DNA of 64,000 nt from contig NC_054869.1 of assembly GCF_018320785.1 (NCBI RefSeq), positions 29,676,289 through 29,740,288 on the forward strand, in the 5' to 3' direction. Positions 36,060 through 48,200 of this stretch are shown one piece after another; position 1 is the first letter of the stretch, and each line of letters begins with the position of its first letter. The notes beneath the pieces were generated by a model. That model was given only the letters and a program-made list of their open reading frames with translations, was not told the origin of the DNA and ran no database searches. The position numbers and the translations under genes were made by a program. Origin of the DNA: Cheilinus undulatus. Taxonomy: Eukaryota; Chordata; Actinopteri; Labriformes; Labridae.

Positions 36060-36595
36060 TTTAAACCAGTAGTGCCATATGGCTCAGCAAATGAGCTGGC
36101 TTCATCTGGCCTGTGAGGCATTTGGATAGATGACCTCCAAGTCTAATGTCATGGTTTTTTCCTGGAAAACAGTGGAGTTGGGGGGGATGTCTTTGGCCCA
36201 AATGAAGGAGTTGAAGTATCTCAGGGTGAGTAAGAGCGGGTTCAAGCAGTTATAATAAGATTCCTGGGGAAGGTGGCTTGGCTCAGCCTTGGAGATGGTG
36301 TGAAGAGGGATCTCAAAGTAGAGCCACCGCTCCTTTGCCTCAGAAGAAGCCAGTTGAGGTGGTTCAGGCATTTGAACAGGATGCTTCCTGGTCACTTCCT
36401 TGTGGAGGTCCTCCGGGTGCATCCAACTGGTAGAAGACCCTGGGGCAGACCCAGGACTGGTAGAAAGGGATTTTATATTATCTGACCTGGGAACGCCTTG
36501 AAATCCACCAGGAAGAGCTGGAAAATGTTGCTCAGGGGATGGATGTCTGAGTGGATTTACTTAGTCTGCTGCCACTGCGACCCAGCCCCCAAAAC
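36060..36595 (+). mobile_element. LINE C-terminal fragment
   Basis: The plus-strand frame reads LRRSQLRWFRHLNRMLPGHF, then LRVHPTGRRPWGRPRTG, followed after a break by a WERL/ELEE-like end. This is the hallmark C-terminal segment of a widespread fish LINE. It is interrupted by stops. It abuts the decayed ACSBG2 exon copy at 36618. Confidence 0.65.
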
Positions 36596-36617
36596 AGTAT
36601 AATATTATATTATATAA

Positions 36618-37391
36618 CATCAACATTTAACATTTAAAAGGCAGTATCTGAAAAAAATATAGATTATCTTAAGTACGCAACATGAGACTGGAAAGTAAAT
36701 TAACAATGACAAACTATTCATTACAGTAAATTATGTTTCCAAGAATATTCCTGAAAAACATTAAAATGTACTTTTGTAAATAATCATGACTGATACAATC
36801 CAATGTTTTTAACCAAGCATGTTCTGGATAACTCATCCATACTGGGCCATGATATTTGGATATTTCATTTACACAATGTCCATAAACTCTGTGGAACAGT
36901 GTTTACCTTTCACAGTAACGGGCAGAAATATAGCGTTAAATAAAACACACTCTGAATCAGTATATATATATATTTGTTTGCCCTTTAAACATCCCAGTGA
37001 CATTTTTTCAAATACTTTTGTGTGAAAATGACATCTGGACAACAAATTCTGGCATCAACCATCTCTCTTTTGTGCAGCAAAGTTTATTGCTTTGTCTCCT
37101 GATATATTTAATTTATTTTCTTCTGGTACATCTTCACAACAATAGTGGGTCCTGCAAAAAAACATGTTTAAGACTTGTCTGATGATGACAAGACCTAGAG
37201 TAAAAAGTGATTATGTTTTACAGTGTGCTGAGAAGTGACAGCAGTGAATGCATCCGATGTTGAAAATAGTGCTGTGTTGACTTTTGCTCTGGTTTGAATG
37301 ACAAAAAGATGAGTCAATAGAGCAGCTGAGGAGAAGGACTTTGATCAGAAGTAGATAATGTCAATTACAAACATGTTGTCTTTTTATACCA
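36618..37391 (-). pseudogene. Decayed tandem copy of ACSBG2 last exon and flanks
   Basis: This block parallels 38740-39716 for its whole length, with shared marks such as 'aaaatgacatctggacaaca', 'tttattgctttgtctcctga', 'tggtacatcttcacaac' and 'gtgattatgttttacagtgt'. The exon copy is 37151-37084. The acceptor (GCAG before GACCCACT) is kept. An in-frame 18-bp deletion removes the six codons for LKLRRP, and the Glu codon after AAAATAAAT has become TAA. About 110 bp of the neighbouring intron are also missing. It lies beyond the functional terminal exon, so it would not be needed for the ACSBG2 mRNA. Confidence 0.85.
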
Positions 37392-37394
37392 CTA

Positions 37395-37550
37395 GTTCAA
37401 AAATAAAGAAGTAAAAGTACTGCTCTTTAAATCTACTCAAATAAAAATATGCCATTTAAAGTTTACTCAAAGTACTGAGTACTGAGTAGCTACTAAGGAG
37501 TTGTGCAGTGAATTACAACAAGCAAGGCTCTTCAGGTTTACTCACATCTC
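37395..37550 (+). repeat. Partial hAT-like MITE
   Basis: 'aaaagtactgctctttaaat', 'tactcaaataaaaatatgcc' and 'gtactgagtagctactaagg' resemble the left half of the element at 30928-31665. The ends are not complete. Confidence 0.4.
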
Positions 37551-37559
37551 TATAATAAA

Positions 37560-37835
37560 GTAAAACACACAAGACAAGCAAAAGTTGACCTGTTTGCATC
37601 ACAGGACTTCACCTGCTGTCCCCTGCTCTTTTCCCTAAGGAAGGCAACCCTCTCCTGAGTGGAGGTGATGTCTGTCCAGGCCATCCTCCTTGCTTTAGGC
37701 CTTTCCCCACCTTTGTGCTCCTGCAGAGACTTCTCATGTAGGAGATGAGCGGTGGACTCATGGTGGCCCTCAGTGATGGAGGACCTTTGTGACATGGTGC
37801 AGGGAGATCATCAGGCAGACCCTCTCACATACCCC
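37560..37835. other. Unassigned segment, possible part of the adjacent retroelement
   Basis: The minus strand has an 81-codon open frame rich in charged residues (segments KARRMAWTDITSTQER and VAFLREKSRGQQ). I do not recognise it. It directly neighbours the DIRS-like remnant on the plus strand and may be part of the same insertion. Confidence 0.3.
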
Positions 37836-38310
37836 AGAGGTCCTGCAGTGTTTACAAGGGCTCTTAAAAGCAAGTAAGTCACCATCCACCTTCAGGGGTA
37901 TGGTTTAATATCAAGGCAGCTCACATTAGATGACACCAGTTACCAGCAGACCTTGTGTCCCAACTTCTAAAGTGGGCCATAAAATGTATCAGACATCATT
38001 TAGACATTCTCTTCCTGCTGTGGATGTGGAGCTAGTCCTACAGGTTCTGAATGGACACTATTCAAGGCCCTGGACTTTGTAGATTTGAAGTGTCCCTCAA
38101 GTTTCTACTAGCTACTACCAGAAGGATGGGAGAGCTTCAGGCTCCCTCTCAGGGCACTAGAAGTGTTATGTGCACTGGGCACTGGTTCTCAGGAGAAATG
38201 TTATCGTCTCCAGTTTTTTTTTTCTGTTTCAAGTTAGAGCATCGAGGTCAACTGCTGTTAAAAGCCCTTCCTTCTGAATCAGACTGTAGAGGCTATCCAG
38301 CTGGTTTATG
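37836..38310 (+). mobile_element. DIRS-type tyrosine-recombinase retroelement remnant
   Basis: Short plus-strand segments such as LLKASKSPSTF, VELVLQVLNG and LLATTRRMGELQA follow the order found in the tyrosine recombinase of fish DIRS elements. It is a small broken fossil with several interruptions; no other parts or end repeats are visible. It lies between the two copies of the ACSBG2 terminal region. Confidence 0.5.
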
Positions 38311-38739
38311 AACCCCAAGTGGGGGTAAATGTAAAGACTAAATGACAAAAGCATTCATATGTTTTATAAAAATAAAAAAGTAACTTAACCAGTTTTCAGA
38401 TACTTGCTTTGCCACATTTTTGCAGACAACCATCAAAAGTGTCCTCAGGGCTGGAACTGGGAAAAAAAGTGATGATTCAACTGATGATGAAGTGCTTAAA
38501 ACTATTCAGAGTACCGGAAATAGGTGCAGCTGCGCCTGGGAGATATTGGTTGCAAATCTTAATCCTTTTCAGATTAATTTCACAATGCAAATAAACTATT
38601 AGAATGAAAATAATGTGTTTATTGGAGTCAAAATATGATGTGTTTAATTTTAAGAAAAATAAGAAATGAGAATTTCTACATTCTTGTACTCTGATGTTGT
38701 TTTTATTATACTCGTTTTACTTTATCAAACATTTATTTA
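38311..38739. other. Unclassified sequence between retroelement and ACSBG2 3' flank
   Basis: Open frames near 38409-38602 include KSVLRAGTGKKSDD. I do not recognise them. They follow an acceptor-like 'tttttgcag', but no donor or partner exon is evident. Confidence 0.3.
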
Positions 38740-39275
38740 GACATTACATTCAATATTTGAAAGGTAGTGTCTGAATATTAGAAAAGGAATATTCTAAGTA
38801 CACAACATTAGACTGGAAACAGTAAATTAATGCTGATGATCTTTAAAAAGTTTCAACTTTTACAGTAAATTATGTTTATAAGAATATCCCGCAAAACGTT
38901 AAATATGTACTGACACAATCCAGTGTTTTCACCCTGCATGTTTGGGCAGTTCACCTGTATTGTGCACTAGTATAAAGTGGCAAGATATTGGCTCTGATTT
39001 GAGTTTTTTTATTTACACAATGTGCATAACTGCTGTATGTGCATTTTATAGCTTAAATATTAATGTGAGACTGACAACAGAAACTTGACATATCAATATA
39101 TAACTCTAAATACAACACAGTCTGAATTAAAAAAAAAAAATCTTAGTTTGCACTTTACACATCCCGGTGAAAAATAGTTTTATACATTTTTCAAAATGAC
39201 ATCTGGACAACAAATAGTGTTCGCAAATCCTGACATCAGCTTCCTGATAACATTCTCCCTTTTGTGCAGAAAAGT

Positions 39276-42200
39276 TTATTGCTTTGTCTCCTGATACATT
39301 TCATTTATTTTCTCCTGGTACATCTTCACAACGATGGGCCTCCTCAGCTTCAAAGTGGGTCCTGCACAAATAAAAAGATATTTTAGTTCAGTTTAAAGCT
39401 GAAGATTCAGACATCTGATCCACTGTAGATATAAAAATAATCAGAGGGAGTGATCCGATCAGACAGGAATGTTGTCTGATATGTTTAAGACTTGTTTCAT
39501 GATGACAAGACCTAAAGTAAAAGGTGATTATGTTTTACAGTGTGCTGAGAAGTGACAGCAGTGAAAGCGTCTGATTGATAATTATGCTATGTGCTGACTT
39601 TTGCTCTAGTTTGAATGGCAAAAAGATGAGTCAATAGAGCAGATGAGGAGAGGGACTTTGAGCAGAAGTAGATATTGTAAATACTATGACAAACATTTTT
39701 TCTTTTTATACCTCTTTTTTTTTTTGTTTATTAATGTTGTCATTTCTTTGGTGTTTTTTTAAAAGCCTGCTGAAAGTACATCAGCATTGCTTCTATGTCC
39801 TGCATGTGTAGGTTTCATATTCTTGTACTGATGGAAATTAACATTCTCTTGTCCTACCAAAATACATAAAAGGTATGATGACTGAATCAATAAAAGTAGT
39901 AATATCACAGTGTAGAAATTCTCTACGACAGTTAAAATTCATTCTTCCAAAAACTTTTGGTGAATCTGTATGTTGTTTAAAAATGAAGAGACCAAGCTAA
40001 AAGTATTACATTTGAAAAATGTTAGATTTTAGAATTATATTTTGCTCATAAAAGGTGCAGCTATTTAAAATAACATACTTCCAGTTGGTTTTACTTTATG
40101 ATGTAAATAATAAATTATTAGTTTGAATGATCTAACTCTGAAGTAACTGAAGCTGTTAAAATAAATGTACAGGTGAAATATGAGATTAGTATGAGTATGT
40201 GAAATGTGTAACTCACCCAGTTCTCCTCCACTGATAGAGAAGTCCCGCTCCAGTATGACAAACTTCTGGACCCTCTGAGCGTTGGATGTTGCTGTAGCAT
40301 TAACACGCTCTATACCCTCCTGAATGGCTGTGTAGATCACTGGCTCCTTATTGGCTATTACCTCTGACACCTTGGTCGCCTTGACACTATTATTCCTGCA
40401 GAAGTCCAAAGCCTCGGGGCTCAGCTCATCTGTGGGCTCACCGTTATCATCGACAACGCACTTTTGGAAATAAAATAAGAGTCATCATTGGGATTATTTA
40501 TTTACCCATCTATTCATTCATTCATTATCAAAGTATGTTTGGAGGAGTGGAGGTCGGTTTACTTTGAGAGTGATCAGCATGGAGAGAAACTTGAGCTTGT
40601 CTCCCAGCAGCATGGCATTGCTGATGATGGGAACCTCAGCCTTCAGCGCATCCTCGATGGGCACCGGGGGAATGTTCTCTCCTCCTGCTGTGATGATCAA
40701 CTCTATGGAAAAACGACAAGTTACTTAAAAGTGCGCCACGTGTTTGTCATCATTCAGAACACTCATTTATAATTCACACCAATGGCTCTTTCTTCCAAAG
40801 TCTGATATTGTGCATTTTTTTCTTTAATATGTGCAAAAAATAAAGGTGCTGCTGCACTTATCAATGCCATACAAGATTTAAAAGTTTATGAAATACACGT
40901 AAAGTGATGTCTAATGAGTAAAAACAACTTTATATTATAGCTAGGCAATAAACATATGATACAAATAAATCATGCTTAGTACATACAACTAACTTTTTCA
41001 CTCTTACCGCTGACTTTTAATGCCTAGATGGTTGCTAAACAATTGATACAAATACCCCGAGTGCTCACATCTTTGTATGGACCAAACAAAGAAAATTACC
41101 CCCTTCTAAATCCATATTTTATACTTGAAATGATCCAAAACAATGATGTGTTACATTTTTTACAAACTAAAAAGACCCAAAGACCCCAAAATGCTCACCC
41201 TTGATCCTTCCAGTGATGTAGAGGAAGTCTTTCTTGTCGTGTCTCCCCAGATCTCCAGAGTGCAGCCAGCCGTCCTCATCAATTGCCTCTGCAGTTTTGT
41301 CCGGCATGTTCAGATAGCCCATGAAGACATGTCGACCCCAGAAACAGATCTCTCCATTACCATCCGTGTCTGGCTTCTCCAGCTTTGTCTTGCAGCCCGG
41401 CATCGCCTTACCACAGCTGGAAAGATATCATCAACCAACAACATGATCATAAAGACTTCGTAGCCAAAGTCCTGACAAAAGTTAAACTGCAGTTACACCC
41501 CAGATGTACTGCGAAGTACTAAAATCAAGTGTATTGCATTAGTTCAGGGAGGCCATGGAGTCAAGAGTTGCCATACATTTGTGATCAGCTAATCTCACGC
41601 AAGCCCTCATCAGCTGACAGCCAGCAGATTCATCCTAATCACACTGTTGGCTAATTGTTCTCATGCCACCATGATTAAACTGCTCTAGCCTGGCTATGCT
41701 TCACTGCTCCCTCTGAATGCTGCTTTTAGAAAACCCTCCTCCACCCCAGCTCCTCCTGTATGCTTTATCTGACTTAATCAATGTCATTCTGTTGTATTTG
41801 ATGCCTGCTCTGCTCTGGGCTTATTGCTACTTTTCTCCCTGCCTCAGGCTTTAATTGTAGGCATAGGAAGAGCAGGAACATGCACCGTTCCTGCTTGATG
41901 ATTTCCATAGGCCACTGGAAAGGCAGGGGGGACCCCGGAACAGCCACACTTCCAATGCAATGCAATGCAATGGCAGCAAATCAATAACTGCTAATAAAGA
42001 GACAATGTATAAGCTGCAAATCATGTGTGTTTCTTGACAAAGTGGTCCTGACTAAGAATAAGACATGAGCAGATATGAGTTCATCATGAAAACATATCAA
42101 ATGTAGGCTATAATTATAAGAAGAAATTCAAACACAGAAGAAGTTATAACACTGAAAGTTTCACCTCTAATAACAGAAATGACCCTGAAGTAAAACTGGA

Positions 42201-45200
42201 TTAAAAACACTGAAAAATAGTTGACATTAAAGATGAACAATGATTTAAAAAATTGAATATGGACAGTTAATATTAAAATTATTCTGAAAGCTGAACTGTG
42301 AAAATGACTAAATATGGACAATGTCTAAAATAATAAAAAGTAGACATCAATTACTTATATAACATGCAGATTGAAAGCTCTGGTTATTAGGGATTGTATT
42401 CCTCTTTTGCATTTATATCTTTTATTTTGAAAAGTGCATATTAACATTAAACTTTCTGAAACTTTACATTTGGCCAGAAAATGCATAGTGTCCTTAAATA
42501 CATGACTTTTACAGGCTACATTTGTAGGTTGACATCTTCTACATCTAATTGCAGAACAAAACTTTTTACTTGAAATTTAGGGAGTTTACTAAGGAATAAA
42601 ACTTTTTCTAATTCAACTTCTCTGACTGACTCTGCATTAAGTGTTTTTCTCTTTTTCTGTGAACACTGTGATGCACTGACAGATTCAGGTGACGTCATTT
42701 GAAAACAGAAATGCTCAACATTTAAGGAGTTTCACCTTAAGAAAAATAGAGAGAAAAGAACAAGTCTTTGCACCATCTTATCGTGACATCCAAAACAAGA
42801 ACACACTACATTTTACTCATTCACAACTACTTTGCTACTGACCTTGTGAGGCGGAATTGGTCACTCAGAGAGAGGGTGTGTGGGCCGGTGCATTCACTCA
42901 TGCCGTAGGTCTCTAACACAGGGATGTTCAGGCTCACAAAGAAATCCAAGGTGTCCTTGGTGATTGGGGCAGCACCTGTGATGCAGAGCTTGCAGCGATC
43001 TAAGCCCAGTGCGGCACGCACCTTCTTAAAGACCAGGGTGTTAGCCAGCGTAAAGCCCCATGGCACCAGATTCTCCCTGTTAAAATAAATAAATAAATAA
43101 ATAAATACAATTAACACCTCACCTGTATTTTCTTTGTCATTATTTTGAGTGAAGACCTTTTTGAGTACATGTTGAGGGGTGATAAAACATGTCCTGAGAC
43201 CCCTGGTTAGAAGAGTCAGCTATCTTTCATCTTTCTTATTACTACTTCTTAACATGGCTGTAACAACATATCTAGACAATGCTGCACATCTTTGATAGTT
43301 TTGACTGTTGTGTACTGAAATTTAGGAGCCTTCAGATCAACAACATGGGACAGATATTGTCAGGTATTAGTGCTCTTTATCTGTTACTACAGGCGTAAAG
43401 TTAAGGGGCTAGCAATTTATGGTCACCATTTGTAATCCTTCTTGTCACTGGGGCACAGGCAGCACATACCTACTATGTCATATGTTTTGTTGCTCTGATT
43501 AGTCTGTACTTAATATGACAATCAGGCTGTTTGTCCAGCCACCTGGCATTTTTTTTAAGGTTGTTCCCTTCATAAACACTGTGCATGGGCTGTTGCCCAA
43601 ATGGGTATGAAATATATCCTTTGACATGGATATATAAAACAGTCTGGCTTATAGGGTTTATGGGAATTGGAAACTTGAAAATCGAAACATACAGCAAATA
43701 AATCGTCGATCAGTATGCTTATATTGTTGCCTGAGAGTTCATTTTTCTGAGAAGTTTGATTCTGATAGTATATCTCATACTTTAAAAGCAATTTAACACT
43801 GATTCACAGCTCTGATGCCAGGAAGATTAACAGTAAGTGTGGACTGTAAAGGCCTGAGGGATCTTTGATGTTTCATCAGTTTACTGAAAGTCTTATGAAT
43901 AGAGGAATGAGCCAGTCCTCTCCTTTCTGCATGCTTTAAGTCTCTGCTCCGCCCGCCGTCACAGTCGTTTTCACCGCTACTTGTTTTATTCAGCAGTCAG
44001 TGAATACATTTACTTAGTCCTTTCAACATCTCATTAAAATGCACATGTTAATGTCAGAGCAGTAGAAAGAGAAAGCTCTTTGTTAGGAAATCAAGAAAGT
44101 CCTGTTCATTGATACTGTAGAAAATATGACAAAAACAACTATCTACATTTATTTTCATAATCCTAATACTGTATTTATGTGCTGTGATCACCACTTCATC
44201 TAGTTTTATTATTGAAAATCACATGAATACGGGCATGTGCGCACATGTTTGCTCCTATTTCAGGAATTGCTGCAAAACACTTTTTAAAATTATTTTCATT
44301 TAATTTAGACTGCTAGTCAGGGTGCACTGACTACACTGTCACTGCTGAGGTTGATCTGGACATAAGGTGCAGGGTTTTTTATTTCAACAACCACAGGATT
44401 AGTTAATGAGTGTGATTTCTTTGGTTGACAACAGCATTTGCGGTTCAACTGAAACACGTGAAATATTTACACCGTAACACAACAATGGAGGTATTTTTGA
44501 TAAGATTGTTGATGAGACTGGGGTTTGTGGCATGCAAAATATCAACTGCAATCTTTCTGTACAAAAGACCGTACGACATAACATGTCTCACCCATTCATG
44601 ATGCTGTAGTTGTACTGCAGGCCTATAGATTTTGCCCAGCTTGCCACACTCCTCCTCAGTGGCGATGCCTTGGCTCCCACAGCTTTCATCTTCTCCTGCA
44701 TCTTTTCCCACACACGAGGAACCCCGAGGAAACATGTTGGACGAGCCTCTTTCATTGTGTTAACTAAGGAGCCCTGGATGCATGAATGAAGATGATAGGA
44801 GACACCTTTTAATAGGTCCATGATCGCCTACGGCTCTTCTGCTTCTGCATAATTTGAGTTAATAAAAGTGCTCTATAAATAAAGATTATCATAATAATTA
44901 TAAAACAGAAGACTTCTTACCTTGAGGGCATCTGGGTCTGCAAAGTAGGTAGTTGTGGCGTAGCTAATAGCCAGCCACATGTCAATGATCTGGGCTGCCA
45001 CGTGACTGAGCGGCAGGTAACTGACCATTACTTCTTCAGCGTAGTTTATATCAAACGTAAGAGCGGCTTGGTTGCATGTCCACGTCAGCTGCATTAAGCG
45101 TAAAAAGGAATGGAAACATATTTCATAAATATACAGTCATTGAAGATGGAGATATTTCAGGATCTGAAAATTTGTATTTCTTTTAAATAAACTAAAAATT

Positions 45201-48200
45201 AAATCTGTTTGGTACATGATGAGAACAACTGTGAGTCAAGATCCTAAGAAGACACAATGATTTAAAGAAGATAAGATGGTTCAAAACAAAAAGATTAAAG
45301 AATATGAGCGTTTCTTGTGTGGATAACTCACATTGTCATGGCTCAACATGACTCCTTTAGGCTTGCCAGTGGTTCCAGAGGTATAAATGAGAGAGCAGCA
45401 CTCATTGGGTTTAAGACTTTTAATCATGTCATCTAGTTTCTGCTCAGGCACGTCCTCTCCAAGCTTCATGAACTCTTCCCACTACATGGAGACGGAGATT
45501 ATGTTGAAAATGACTTAGGTATATGGATAAACTGTATTGAAATAAAGTATTTACTTGCAACAGTAGGGTCACAAACAGTGTACAAACAGATGTGACCAAT
45601 CTGCTCTATCAATATGTGTGCCCCTTGAACGTACTGTATGCAGGAACGGTGCTTTCTGCTGCGGCTCGCCTTTATACATCACAATGGCTTTCAGGTGAGG
45701 AAGTTGATCTTTAATCTGTCAGGAAGGACTCATTAAGCTAAGTCACGGCTGGTCTGATTTTTGCAAATAATTATATTATATGCAGACTAAGGGTAATAAA
45801 GCTCCTGACCTGCAAGATTTTGTCAAGCTGCTTCTGGTTTTCCACCACCAGGACATTGGCATCACAGCTGGCGGCTACATACTGACAAGCTTCTGGAGAG
45901 TTGGTGGTGTAAATTCCAGTTGCCAAACCCCTGCAGCACAAATTAGTTCAGTTTATGTATATTAGATGTGCCAGAGGTAAGCTTCTGTCTACAGAATGCA
46001 TGTACAAAGGTGGGACAAAAGCTTGTGAAAGGAACATTTGCAAATTTTTGTCACAAATTGTAAACAGATTAAACATTCACACAAAGTCTAAAGCAGGACA
46101 ACAGGAAAAAAGTATTGACAAACAGTTAGTGATTTTAATAAACTGTGACTGTGCTCATTTATTACTTCTATGTTTTTGAAGCATGTTTGTTATAGTTTTG
46201 AATGTTTGCTCTATTTAATGTTGGCCTTAAGCCTGCTGTTTATGGTCAAAACTGTCCCTATTTCCAGGGAAAACCTCCTGTGGTTTGTCATGTGCTGAGG
46301 AAAAACATTTAATTTCTTTTTAAACACTAAACTAAAATATCCTCTCTTGAACATAAAGTTTTGTAATAACTAACTGTTGTAACAAGCTGACATGTATGAA
46401 GCGCTCATAGTTTAAAGTTTATTTGCCTTAAAGCTCCTGTATGGAACTTTCAGTTTGCATTAATTTGGTGCCCATTATGGACAAAGTGGAACCTTTATTT
46501 TCTTGCCTTGAACATGTCTAAGAAGTGTTATTTCTGAAGAAATATCTCAATATCAGGTGTACCACTCATTAGGAATTGTTTCCATAGAAAAGTACGAAAA
46601 CAATAAGGTAACAATTTTTAAAACAATGTGTGACTGTTTTCTCCCTTGTTTGACACAACTCCATAACAGCATTTTTTAGGCATTAAAAACACCTACATAG
46701 AATTTACTTATTTTGTTGATAAACCTATAATTTGCATTTGTAAGCCGTTTAGCATCATTAATACTGATTTTAACCTCTTTAAACATTTCTTACAGGAGCC
46801 TTAAGTGTATGGGAAACTCAAGTATAAGTGTGTTTAATATGTCTCCTGAATTCTCTTTTTAGAAATACACCGCAGACATGCCAACAAAAACAAAGCACTT
46901 GTTTGCACATTTAAATGCCATAGGAGAATTGACAATGTCTCCTTAGAGGTCGCAGGTTCCTAGGTGCCCTTTCAGTTAATATTTTTCTCTTTTAAACTTT
47001 GTCTGAACCTGTAAAGTCTGACTGAGGTTACATTTTAGTTTAGCAAGAGTGTCTAAAACAGGCTCTACTGAATGTTAATAGATTACACAAGGAATGCTAC
47101 AAATCAGAACTGAATCAGAATATAACATGTAATGTTAAAAGGTTTCTATCGCAATTATGTAAAGACATTAAAATTACACAGAACATTGTGAATCATAATG
47201 TAAAGTGGTCTGATAGATTTTGTAATTCCTGTTTGAATAAAATTTCAAATTTAGTTCATCAGTCATTAAACCACTTTGAATAAAGCTACACATGTTCAAA
47301 GGGCCTCATTCACCAATACTTCCTTAAGATTTTCTTTAATTTCTTTTTTCTAACAAAGTTTCCACTAGAAACCTCTGTTGGATTCTCAGTGGTTCTTAAA
47401 CGGCTGAATTTGAATGGTGAATGGTGCCTGTTTTCACTTTTTTATATTGCTGGATATTCAGACACTAATCTAAAATGTAGCTTTCTCCACATGGAGAGGA
47501 GAAGTATTGGTCACATCAGGTTTCGTGACAGCCCAAACAGGAGTGGGCAGACACACAGGCAGACCCTGAGATAAGCACGGGCAGATAAATGTGTCAGCAT
47601 CAGGTGGAACCAGGTTGAGGCATCTTAAGTAAAAAACAGGAATGTAAATCTGCATTTCATCTTATCTGTGATCTGATCCTTCAATGTCCAGTTACCCTGC
47701 TAAGATGCAGCCGATGTCTGAGATGAACCATTCGGGGGAGTTAAAACCCAGAATCCCCACACCATGGTACCGCTCCAACCCCAACTACAGGAGAAAAAGG
47801 ACAAGAAGAGCATGCTTTTATCGAGAACATGTATCTTTAATGACACAGAGGCACAGTGCCTCGGTTACTCTTGACCTACATCCTCCTCCAAGTCACTCAG
47901 TCTCATGAGACACAAACATGTCCATGAAACAAGAGATGTAACTCTACCTGTGAATTTCACACACCCAAGTGTTAGTTTTCAGGAGCCAAGGTAGTTCACA
48001 GAGAGAGAGGGAGGAAACACTGAGATACTGTTTAAAAATCAGGCATTAGGAATATCTAATCTCTGGAATAAAGTTCATGTGCATATTTGAGGGAATCCTC
48101 TTTCATTCAAGATCTAGTGTCTTACTGAAGTAGTACAAGACTGGCGATTACACACCATACCTGCAGAACTGATTTGAATAAGAGACTTTATGGTACTCTT

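Noticed and set aside
36273-36485. A 70-codon frame as a small gene
   Set aside because: The QLRWFRHL and RRPWGRPRTG segments are a LINE C-terminus.
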